From Armatimonadota bacterium (GTDB lineage: Bacteria; Armatimonadota; Fimbriimonadia; Fimbriimonadales; ATM1): a stretch of 14,325 nucleotides of DNA. Below are positions 8,851 to 14,325 of the stretch, piece by piece; position 1 is the stretch's first letter, and each line of letters starts with the position of its first letter. The DNA lies in assembly GCA_013816225.1 (NCBI GenBank), contig JACDEQ010000002.1, forward strand, positions 19,889 to 34,213. The letters are read 5' to 3'. A model generated the notes under the pieces. It was not told the origin of the DNA. It saw only the letters and a program-made list of their open reading frames with translations, and searched no databases. A program made the translations under genes and the position numbers.

Positions 8851-9909
8851 TCAGCGTTTGATCGGTTTCCAGATAAGCGGATAATTACCGCCGAGTAGTG
8901 TGTAAGCCCATCCGACAATGTTGCCTTCTTCGTCGATGCCGGTCGCAGTGCAAGAGGCGCCAGCGATGGATTCGGGTAAGAAATCAACTAGCTTAACGAA
9001 TTGCGGTGGATCGCCCACCCATGCCGCGGCGAAATTCTCGCGGTAGCAACAACTCACCCAAACGTCGTACGATCCAACGTGGACCTCGCCATTCGTACCA
9101 TTAGCAACCCCGCTGTCGACCTCGCCTCCTACGACCTCGGGTGGGATTGGCAGGCGCTGAAAGCGCAGGCCCTCGATTCTCCAAACGACTTCCCACGGGC
9201 CTCCTACTGGGTTGGCCCGGTCGGCCGCTTCGCCGACAATAGTATTGGCATGGATCGCATGGGCAAGGCTCCTACGAACGCTCAGTGGAACGGGAAGCAA
9301 TCGCATACTTTCGGCGGTTCCAGTCCACATAACAGCCATCTCTGATCCATATAGCTCTTTTACGTGTCCTACCTGAACCTGACCCCAAACAGCACTGGCT
9401 GCCGACTCTTCGTAGATGTTAAGATGAAGGTCTACGGCCGACTCGGCGGAACCTCGCCACAACAGCGCGTGAAGTTGGGAATTATAAAATGGGACATATG
9501 TGGAAAGAAAATTTCCGACGCCCGAGCCAACTTGCGAGTTTTCGTGCATGCCGAAAACAGCTGACTGATAAAATCCGCTAGGGTGAATTTGGATGCTACG
9601 GCGGCCGTTATCTAACCAAAGCATGGCGTATGAGCTGTTCGGGATGTGGGCCCCTCCCTGCATGTTAACAGTTACCGCAAATCCGTGCGTTTGCTGCGAG
9701 GATAGCAAACGAAAAGTGTGATTCGGGCCCTCCCAGACACAAGCTCTGACGTTACCGCCAGGCGGATAGGCATCACCTACGACCTTGCCATTCGCTATTG
9801 CGCTAGGACGCGATTCAAAGCCCTCCGGAAGTGGCAGGATTTCACACGTGTATTGCGCTTGCGCGGCCGTAAGAGTCAGCAAGCCGATCCAGACAGCTAT
9901 TGATCTCAT
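8851..9909 (-). CDS. Secreted protein with HAF-like repeats, function unknown
   Basis: The protein has 352 residues from the ATG at 9909. It opens with a clear signal peptide (MRSIAVWIGLLTLTAAQA, likely cut after A18); an ATG nine codons further upstream at 9936 would add a charged stretch ahead of it. The mature part is built of about seven loosely similar units of roughly 40-55 residues. Each has a short hydrophobic segment ending in Trp (ACVWEG, AMLWLD, ALLWRG, AVMWTG, EVVWRI, AAAWVG, PLIWKP) and a Val-Gly segment (VVGDAY, VGSGVG, VGHVKE, IVGEAA, VHVGSYD, IVGWAY). This pattern matches the extracellular HAF repeat family, which probably folds as a beta-propeller. No catalytic motif is visible. 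It lies downstream of hicB in the same direction and upstream of the phosphoesterase; a functional link is not evident. Confidence 0.8.
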   Translation of the reverse strand: MRSIAVWIGLLTLTAAQAQYTCEILPLPEGFESRPSAIANGKVVGDAYPPGGNVRACVWEGPNHTFRLLSSQQTHGFAVTVNMQGGAHIPNSSYAMLWLDNGRRSIQIHPSGFYQSAVFGMHENSQVGSGVGNFLSTYVPFYNSQLHALLWRGSAESAVDLHLNIYEESAASAVWGQVQVGHVKELYGSEMAVMWTGTAESMRLLPVPLSVRRSLAHAIHANTIVGEAADRANPVGGPWEVVWRIEGLRFQRLPIPPEVVGGEVDSGVANGTNGEVHVGSYDVWVSCCYRENFAAAWVGDPPQFVKLVDFLPESIAGASCTATGIDEEGNIVGWAYTLLGGNYPLIWKPIKR

Positions 9910-9980
9910 ATTGGCTCTGCTTCGATTGTACTGCATGTGTGACAGTCTGGGGTTCGCCTTTCTCCCACTGCCCTAAGAGC

Positions 9981-10199
9981 TCAACTTGCCACTTCGACGT
10001 AAGCTACGGACGATCCAGGATTGGGGATTTCTTCGCCGTCGGCTTTGGCCGACTCGATCCAAAGCTCGATTGCCTCGCGGATGTGTTCGATTGCTTCTTC
10101 GCGCGTCGCCCCCCAACTCACGCAACCGGGCAAGTCTGGAGCGCTTACGGAATAGCGCCCGTCGTCTTCCGCTTCCAACACAATCGGATACTCGGTCAT
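9981..10199 (-). CDS. hicB: HicB-family antitoxin-like protein
   Basis: The protein has 72 residues and matches the short HicB type, a partial RNase-H-like fold that binds and blocks the HicA mRNA-cleaving toxin. Visible signature: YPIVLEAEDDGRYSVSAPDL followed by PGCVSWGATREEAIEHIREA, with the typical DLPGC turn. It ends near residue 72 without an added HTH or ribbon-helix-helix domain, so DNA binding, if any, must come from elsewhere. The ATG overlaps the stop of the upstream hicA frame in an ATGA, the usual hicA-hicB arrangement, which implies translational coupling. With hicA frameshifted, coupling and the need for an antitoxin may be altered. The fold also occurs in orphan HicB-like proteins, but the hicA remnant directly upstream supports the toxin-antitoxin reading. 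Confidence 0.9.
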   Translation of the reverse strand: MTEYPIVLEAEDDGRYSVSAPDLPGCVSWGATREEAIEHIREAIELWIESAKADGEEIPNPGSSVAYVEVAS

Positions 10200-10382
10200 A
10201 GTCGTATGCCTGCCTTCTTCAGTATATCACGCAGCGTCCCCCTTTGGAAGGTCTCCTTGGTGCATAGGAACGATGACTCTGCCCGGGCTTTCGGTGTGCT
10301 TATATACGGCATGCGAGCCTCGTTGCCGATCCTTTCGCCAGCCTTCTCCCTGGATAAGAGCAACAGCCTCCTTCGCAGTCAC
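10196..10382 (-). pseudogene. hicA: HicA toxin gene with one-base frameshift in a G5 run
   Basis: HicA is a small double-stranded-RNA-binding-fold mRNA interferase. From a GTG at 10382 the frame reads MTAKEAVALIQGEGWRKDRQ, then RGSHAVYKHTESPGRVIVPM and HQGDLPKG. This is the HicA core, with the catalytic histidine at residue 24 in GSH, the position seen in characterised HicA. At the G5 run 10238-10242 the frame shifts and stops at 10227-10229 after 51 residues. In the next frame the missing tail continues as TLRDILKKAGIRL and stops at 10196, overlapping the hicB ATG. Removing one G gives a 61-residue protein, normal for HicA, so only one base separates it from an intact gene. The catalytic half is intact; the lost tail is the conserved GTLxxILK helix, so the product is probably unfolded or inactive. 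Decay, phase variation and assembly error are all possible. Confidence 0.85.
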
Positions 10383-10389
10383 GTTCGCT

Positions 10390-10420
10390 ATTATCCACCG
10401 CGATACTCGTCACCCGTCAG
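10390..10420 (-). promoter_or_regulatory. Weak candidate hicAB promoter
   Basis: On the minus strand GATAAT (10390-10395) matches five of six -10 bases, with CTGACG (10415-10420) as a four-of-six -35, but the 19-base spacer is long. The -10 ends seven bases before the GTG of hicA, which would leave almost no leader. GGTGG overlapping this site could instead act as a ribosome site. Low certainty. Confidence 0.25.
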
Positions 10421-10463
10421 CTCGTTTTCGGAGTTGATTCCACCAAACCGAAGTCAGCTCCTG

Positions 10464-10491
10464 TCGACGGTCGTCCTTCCGTTGCTATAAT
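10464..10491 (+). promoter_or_regulatory. Sigma-70-type promoter giving a probably leaderless operon mRNA
   Basis: A perfect TATAAT lies at 10486-10491, with TCGACG at 10464-10469 as a four-of-six -35 and a 16-base spacer. The -10 ends five bases before the ATG at 10497, so transcription started at the usual distance would begin at or next to the A of ATG. No ribosome-binding sequence lies upstream of this ATG. It faces the operon of redoxin, glycosyltransferase, Trm112-like protein, aroQ and peptidase. Confidence 0.6.
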
Positions 10492-10496
10492 CGGCA

Positions 10497-11081
10497 ATGC
10501 CGTCCACTTCTTCGCAAATGCTTCCGCTGGGCACGCCCACCCCTGACTTCAGCCTTCCCGATCTCGATGGGAAGGTGGTAAGCCTCGGGGACTTCAAGGA
10601 TGCCCGCGCGCTCCTCGTGATGTTCGTTTGCAATCACTGCCCGTTCGTGGTGCATGTCAAAGCCGAACTTGCGCGGCTGTACGACGATTACGCGCTCGGG
10701 GTGGGCATCGTAGCGATAAACTCCAACGACGCCGACGAGTATCCCGAAGACTCGCCGGACGCCATGAGACAGCGGGCAGAGGAATGGGGCTGGAAGTTTC
10801 CCTACCTCTACGACGAGCACCAAGCCGCCGCAAAGGCCTACCGAGCCGCATGCACACCCGACTTTTTCCTCTTCGACGCAGACCGCAAGCTCGCTTATAG
10901 AGGGCAGCTCGACGCCAGCCGCCCCGGCAACGGACAACCGGTAACCGGAGCCGACCTAAGGCACGCGCTCGAAGCCGTCCTCGAAGGTGAAATGCCGAAT
11001 GAAGTGCAGGCTCCGAGCATAGGCTGCAGCATCAAGTGGAGGCCCGGAAACGCGCCGAATTACGCCATGGGCGACCTCTAA
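10497..11081 (+). CDS. Thioredoxin-like redoxin family protein
   Basis: The protein has 194 residues, a thioredoxin fold of the AhpC/TSA-redoxin group, probably a cytoplasmic thiol oxidoreductase or peroxidase-like protein; the partner is unknown. Visible: LPLGTPTPDFSLPDLDGKVV (9-28), the redox motif VCNHCPF with C45 and C48, the cis-proline in CTPDFFLFD (P121), and the family tail SIGCSIKWRPGN (174-185) with a further cysteine at C176. There is no signal peptide. The ATG at 10497 is preferred to the one at 10518, since relatives carry a few residues ahead of MLPLG; neither has a ribosome site, consistent with a leaderless message. The stop directly abuts the GTG of the next gene. Confidence 0.93.
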   Translation: MPSTSSQMLPLGTPTPDFSLPDLDGKVVSLGDFKDARALLVMFVCNHCPFVVHVKAELARLYDDYALGVGIVAINSNDADEYPEDSPDAMRQRAEEWGWKFPYLYDEHQAAAKAYRAACTPDFFLFDADRKLAYRGQLDASRPGNGQPVTGADLRHALEAVLEGEMPNEVQAPSIGCSIKWRPGNAPNYAMGDL

Positions 11082-12152
11082 GTGCCGCGAACCCTGATCG
11101 CGATCGACGGGACGCTCGTTCTCGGGGAAAGCACCGGTGACTCGACGTACTGGACCGGGTTGCTCTCAGGACTCGCGGAGGTTGAATCCGAGTTCGAGTT
11201 CATCCTGCTCTCCGATTGGAGCAAGCCACCGAATCTCGACTTGCCCGAAGAGCGGTTCAGCTGGTTGAAACTGCCTAATAGGGGGCGACGATGGTTCAGC
11301 CACGTTACGATGCCTCTCGCGGCAAGGAAGCTGGGCGCGAGCGCCTTTCACACGCAGTACACGCTCAGCCCGCTCGCCCGCAGCGGCATAACGACGATCC
11401 ACGACGTGAGCTTTTTCATCGGCCCGCAGTGGTTCAAACCGAAGGACCGTTTCCTGCTCCAAAAGTCGACGCCGATTTCCGCACGGCGCGCAGCGAAGGT
11501 GATCACAGTGAGCGAAACCAGCAAGCGCGACATCGTACGCTTCCTTAGGGTGCCGGAGGATAAAGTCGCGGTCACGTACAACGCCGCTCAACCGCACTCC
11601 CGACCCACCGAGCCTGGGCCGGTGTTGAAGGCGCTCGGCATCGAACGGCCCTACCTGCTGACCATCGGCGCTCGGTGGCCACGGAAGAACATCACGCTTG
11701 CAATCGAAGCCGCGGGGCTCCTTCCCGAGCCGCTGCCCCACAAACTGGTCGCGATCGGTAAGGAGGGGTGGGGCGCGGTAGGCGGGAACCCGCGCGTGAT
11801 CTCGACGGGATACCTGCCCGGCGAGTTGCTGCCGGCCGTCTATTCCGGCGCCGATCTGTACCTGTTTCCCAGCCACTACGAGGGCTTCGGCATCCCGATG
11901 CTGGAGGCATTCGCCTGCGGTACTCCCGTGCTCTCATCGAAAGGCGGCGCGCTGCCCGAGGTATCCGCGGGCGCTGCCGAAATCATGAGTGACGCAACTC
12001 CGGCGGCCTGGTCGGCAAAGATACAGGAACTGCTCGCGGATTCGAGTAAGCTTGCCCAAATGAGGGAGCGGGGCTTTGCCCGCGCCGCGCAGTTTTCTTG
12101 GAAGGAAACCGCGCGGCGCACCCTCGAAGTATACCGCGAGGTTTGCCAATGA
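11082..12152 (+). CDS. Glycosyltransferase family 4 (GT-B fold)
   Basis: The protein has 356 residues and resembles GT4 retaining glycosyltransferases such as mannosyl- or glucosyltransferases of surface polysaccharide synthesis. The N-terminal Rossmann half holds the acceptor side, with AFHTQYTLSPLARSGITTIH (88-107) and VITVSETSKRDIV (140-152). The C-terminal half holds the nucleotide-sugar site, with YLLTIGARWPRKNI (191-204), SGADLYLFPSHYEGFG (255-270) and the E-x7-E motif (E267 and E275) in EGFGIPMLEAFACGTPV. It starts with GTG right after the upstream TAA, with no gap, so translation is probably coupled. Its stop overlaps the next ATG. Donor and acceptor cannot be read from the sequence. 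No other polysaccharide genes are in view. Confidence 0.94.
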   Translation: MPRTLIAIDGTLVLGESTGDSTYWTGLLSGLAEVESEFEFILLSDWSKPPNLDLPEERFSWLKLPNRGRRWFSHVTMPLAARKLGASAFHTQYTLSPLARSGITTIHDVSFFIGPQWFKPKDRFLLQKSTPISARRAAKVITVSETSKRDIVRFLRVPEDKVAVTYNAAQPHSRPTEPGPVLKALGIERPYLLTIGARWPRKNITLAIEAAGLLPEPLPHKLVAIGKEGWGAVGGNPRVISTGYLPGELLPAVYSGADLYLFPSHYEGFGIPMLEAFACGTPVLSSKGGALPEVSAGAAEIMSDATPAAWSAKIQELLADSSKLAQMRERGFARAAQFSWKETARRTLEVYREVCQ

Positions 12153-12337
12153 TCGACGATTTTCTGCTTGAAGTGCTAGCCTGCCCGCGATGCGAATCCC
12201 GTCCGCATGTAAAGCTGCAAGGTAGTTTGCTCGTGTGCACGGAGTGCGGTTATGGCTACCGGATTTTCGACGAGATCCCGCAAATGCTGCCCGAGGACGC
12301 CATCCCGCCGGACGAGGTAAAGAAAGAAAATGGCTGA
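12149..12337 (+). CDS. Trm112-like (UPF0434) small zinc-ribbon protein
   Basis: The protein has 62 residues. It begins MIDDFLLEVLACPRCESRP, the typical LLExLxCPxC start of Trm112-like/UPF0434 proteins, and has a second knuckle CTECG, so C12, C15, C30 and C33 probably hold zinc. GYGYRIFDEIPQMLPEDA matches the family's end (YPIxDGIPxMLxEEA). In eukaryotes Trm112 activates methyltransferases; the role of the bacterial relatives is not settled. The ATG overlaps the glycosyltransferase stop by four bases, and the stop overlaps the aroQ start by eight, so it is a coupled operon member. A longer frame from 12098 overlaps the glycosyltransferase and lacks family support. Confidence 0.88.
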   Translation: MIDDFLLEVLACPRCESRPHVKLQGSLLVCTECGYGYRIFDEIPQMLPEDAIPPDEVKKENG

Positions 12338-12782
12338 GCCCAAACGTGTCCTCGTTCTCCATGGGCCCAACCTCAATCTGCTTGGATATCGCGAGATGAA
12401 CGTGTACGGTGCGAAACCGTTGGAGGATATCGACGAAGACATCAAGAAGCGCGCAGGAGACATGGGAATCGAGGTTCGGATTCTGCAATCCAACAGCGAA
12501 GGCCAGCTTATCGACACCATCCACGAACACCGAACCTGGGCGGGCGGCATCATCATCAACCCCGGCGGCCTCAGCCACTATTCGATCTCGCTGAGGGATG
12601 CGCTGGCGGCCGTGAGAATGCCCGTTGTGGAAGTGCACGTGACCAATATTTTCAGCCGCGAGGAGTTCCGGCGCACGTCGGTGATCTCGCCAGTGTGTAT
12701 CGGGATCATCAGTGGGTTCGGCGGGTTCGGGTACCTATTGGCGCTCGAGGCGGTCGCCGACGTGATGGAGGCGACAGTATGA
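12330..12782 (+). CDS. aroQ: 3-dehydroquinate dehydratase, type II
   Basis: AroQ catalyses the third step of the shikimate pathway, dehydrating 3-dehydroquinate; the type II enzyme is a cytoplasmic dodecamer. The protein has 150 residues, the normal length. Visible: HGPNLNLLG (11-19), R21, the catalytic tyrosine Y26 in NVYG, QSNSEGQLID (53-62), N77 and H83 in NPGGLSHYSISLRDAL, catalytic H103 in EVHVTN, R114 in REEFRRTS, and SGFGGFGYLLAL near the end. NPGGLSHYS replaces the more common NPGAYTHTS, but the key His is kept. The start overlaps the upstream gene by eight bases and the stop overlaps the peptidase ATG in ATGA. Confidence 0.97.
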   Translation: MAEPKRVLVLHGPNLNLLGYREMNVYGAKPLEDIDEDIKKRAGDMGIEVRILQSNSEGQLIDTIHEHRTWAGGIIINPGGLSHYSISLRDALAAVRMPVVEVHVTNIFSREEFRRTSVISPVCIGIISGFGGFGYLLALEAVADVMEATV

Positions 12783-13849
12783 GTCAGAGCCTCGAGAAGC
12801 TCCGTTCGCGAATGTCGGAGGCCGGCATCGACGCGATGCTCGTCACCGCCATCGACAATGTCCGCTGGCTGACCGGATTCTCAGGAAGCTCCGGAGCGGC
12901 CCTGGTCACGCAAAGCGACGGCATCTTTATCTCCGACAGCCGCTACCGTGAACAAGCGGGCGAGGAGGTTCGGGGCCTTCCGGTCGAAATCTACCAGAGC
13001 CCGAAGTCGCTGGCCGAAACGATGGCCGAAGCGGCTAAGAACCTCGGGCTTCCTAAGCTGGCGTTCGAGGCCGAGCACGTTTCGGTGGCGACGTTCAACT
13101 CCTGGAAGGAACGGTTCAACGGCGTCGCTCTCGAGCCTGCTTCGAATATCGCGGACCAGCTGCGCATGGTGAAAACGGCCGAAGAGATCGAGAAGATCAA
13201 GGCAGCGTGTGGCGTCGCCGATTCCTGCTGGAGCCATGTTCAGCGTATGCTCCAACCGGGAGTCTCCGAGTACGATATCGGCCTCGATATAGAGTTTTTC
13301 ATCCGGCGGCTGGGCGCACAGCTCGCCTTCTCGCCGATCGTTGTGAGCGGGCCGCGCAGTGCCCGGCCCCATGGCTACCCGAGTGAGCGTAAGCTCGAGA
13401 ACGGCGACTTCGTGACCATGGACTTCGGGGCAAACGTCGACGGCTACAACAGCGACATTACGCGCACCATAGTCATCGGAGAGCCGACGAAGAGGCACCG
13501 CGAGATATGGAACGCCGTTCTCGAGGCGCAACTCGCCGCGATCGATGCCATCCGGCCCGGCAAGGGCGCCCAAGAGATCGACGCCCTCAGCCGCGAGGTC
13601 TTGGCAAAGTACGACTTTGCCAAGTATTTCGGCCACGGCCTCGGGCATGGGCTCGGCCGCCTCGTGCACGACATCGGCGGAATGAATGCCGTGTCGAAAG
13701 ACATACTGGAAGAGGGCCAAGTTTGGACCGTCGAGCCGGGCGTTTACATCGAGGCCTTCGGCGGAGTCCGAATCGAAGACGACATCGTGGTTACCGCCGA
13801 CGGCTGCGAGTTACTCACCCATTCACCCAAGCAAATCAGCCCGACGTAA
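12779..13849 (+). CDS. Xaa-Pro aminopeptidase/dipeptidase (M24 family)
   Basis: The protein has 356 residues, a two-domain pita-bread metallopeptidase that cleaves peptide bonds before proline. The N-terminal creatinase-like domain (1-125) includes NVRWLTGFSGSSG (27-39) and ISDSRYREQA (51-60). The catalytic domain has the full dinuclear-metal set: D215 (MDFGAN), D226 (SDITRT), H290 (FGHGLGHGLG), E319 (TVEPGVY) and E333 (VRIEDD), plus H297 (VHD) and the substrate-side SGPRSARPHG (190-199). I chose the ATG at 12779, which overlaps the aroQ stop and gives the usual LxxLRxxM start; the longer frame from 12695 lies over aroQ. The aroQ-peptidase order is common in bacteria, where efp often follows; no efp is seen here. 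Whether it is an aminopeptidase or a prolidase cannot be told. Confidence 0.95.
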   Translation: MSQSLEKLRSRMSEAGIDAMLVTAIDNVRWLTGFSGSSGAALVTQSDGIFISDSRYREQAGEEVRGLPVEIYQSPKSLAETMAEAAKNLGLPKLAFEAEHVSVATFNSWKERFNGVALEPASNIADQLRMVKTAEEIEKIKAACGVADSCWSHVQRMLQPGVSEYDIGLDIEFFIRRLGAQLAFSPIVVSGPRSARPHGYPSERKLENGDFVTMDFGANVDGYNSDITRTIVIGEPTKRHREIWNAVLEAQLAAIDAIRPGKGAQEIDALSREVLAKYDFAKYFGHGLGHGLGRLVHDIGGMNAVSKDILEEGQVWTVEPGVYIEAFGGVRIEDDIVVTADGCELLTHSPKQISPT

Positions 13850-13921
13850 CCCCTACGCTTCAGACCTCCCAAAAGCTCCCTCACTTGCGCGTCCCACGAG
13901 CCTTCCATAACCATCGCGCAT

Positions 13922-14325
13922 TCATAATACGGCCTGGCGCTCGAGCGGTTTCAATTGCCCGACCTTCCCGACAGGATTCTGGAAGGCATCGGTTAGCCGG
14001 CTCATCACTTCGGCCTTGTACGTCGTGTCGAAATTGCCGGCCAGCTGGTCGCCCTTAGTCTCGATCACCAGCCACCTCTCAACGTCGCCCTGTACCTCCC
14101 GGGCAATAAAAAGGTCGGGACAGATGCGGTTCCTGCGCCAGCCTTGCAGCCCATATGCCGAGGACCGAACGAGGTTGCGATACCACCAGGTCACGGCCTC
14201 CTGGCGGTCGAGGAAGCAAGCCACCTCGAGTTCCAGGCCGTGCAGTTCGCTTGTGTAGGTAGGACTGAACAGGTTCCTTTCCCAGTCGCTATCGTCTTCT
14301 CGGCGGACGCGTTTCGCCCCTGCCC
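13922..14325 (-). CDS. C-terminal part of a DEAD/DEAH helicase or type III restriction-like protein (partial)
   Basis: The frame is open from the window edge, giving 134 codons with 133 residues visible, and stops at 13922. It reads NLFSPTYTSELHGLELEVAC, then WWYRNLVRSSAYGLQGWRRN and RICPDLFIAREVQ, then WLVIETKGDQLAGNFDTTYK. From memory this resembles the C-terminus of DEAD/DEAH box helicase family proteins annotated as type III restriction res subunits. The pattern PD (visible residues 69-70) followed by E-T-K (88-90) fits a PD-(D/E)XK nuclease core. A GTG at 14224 could be called a start, but the conserved block continues upstream of it, so the true start is outside the window. It converges on the peptidase gene across 72 bases in which I see no clear terminator. 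A restriction or defence role is an inference. Confidence 0.75.
   Translation of the reverse strand, partial: AGAKRVRREDDSDWERNLFSPTYTSELHGLELEVACFLDRQEAVTWWYRNLVRSSAYGLQGWRRNRICPDLFIAREVQGDVERWLVIETKGDQLAGNFDTTYKAEVMSRLTDAFQNPVGKVGQLKPLERQAVL

Noticed and set aside
11166..12638. Minus-strand open frames opposite the glycosyltransferase and aroQ (236 and 234 codons)
   Set aside because: They are shadows of well-supported plus-strand genes with no motifs of their own.
12695..12778. Longer start for the Xaa-Pro peptidase at 12695
   Set aside because: The stretch reads over aroQ out of frame, and 12779 gives the typical family start with an ATGA overlap.
12881..13720. Minus-strand open frame of 279 codons
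   Set aside because: It is antisense to the M24 peptidase, whose metal ligands are all present; composition looks like reversed coding sequence.
13850..13921. Terminator between the convergent peptidase gene and the helicase-like gene
   Set aside because: I found no convincing stem followed by a T run on either strand.

Overview
The window is bacterial, moderately high in GC and almost fully coding. It has two oppositely oriented gene blocks plus partial genes at both edges. I cannot name the species. The gene mix (three-domain LigD with Ku, a type II dehydroquinase next to a Pro-peptidase, a secreted protein with HAF-like repeats) would fit an Armatimonadota/Fimbriimonadia-type soil bacterium, but this is a weak guess from gene content alone.

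Left edge (1-1148, + strand): the 3' part of der, a ribosome-assembly GTPase. It converges on a long minus-strand block running from about 10382 down to 1145. In transcription order this block holds: a hicA toxin gene with a one-base frameshift in a G5 run; hicB; a secreted HAF-like repeat protein; a 5'-nucleotidase-type metallophosphoesterase whose signal peptide appears to be in another frame across another G5 run; a possible 71-residue small protein; hutU (urocanate hydratase, with no other hut gene in view); a wrecked topoisomerase IB gene; ku; and ligD. Ku and LigD together form a complete two-component bacterial non-homologous end-joining (NHEJ) system. The topoisomerase IB remnant carries three lesions: a large internal deletion, a stop codon and a frameshift.

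Right block (10497-13849, + strand): five genes with no spacer, or overlapping by 4-8 bases. They are a thioredoxin-like redoxin, a GT4 glycosyltransferase, a small Trm112-like zinc-ribbon protein, aroQ and a Xaa-Pro peptidase. A consensus TATAAT ends only five bases before the first ATG, so the operon mRNA may be leaderless.

Right edge (13922-14325, - strand): the C-terminal part of a large protein resembling DEAD/DEAH helicase or type III restriction-like proteins with a PD-(D/E)XK nuclease signature. The rest lies outside the window.

Three genes have likely single-base indels: two as an extra G in a G5 run and one as a missing base. They could be real decay, phase variation or assembly errors, and reads are needed to decide. 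I see no tRNA, rRNA, CRISPR array, insertion sequence or intact mobile element. I did not find a clear new multi-gene system. The points most worth checking are the broken hicA, the topoisomerase IB remnant beside the NHEJ genes, the split signal peptide and the leaderless operon.
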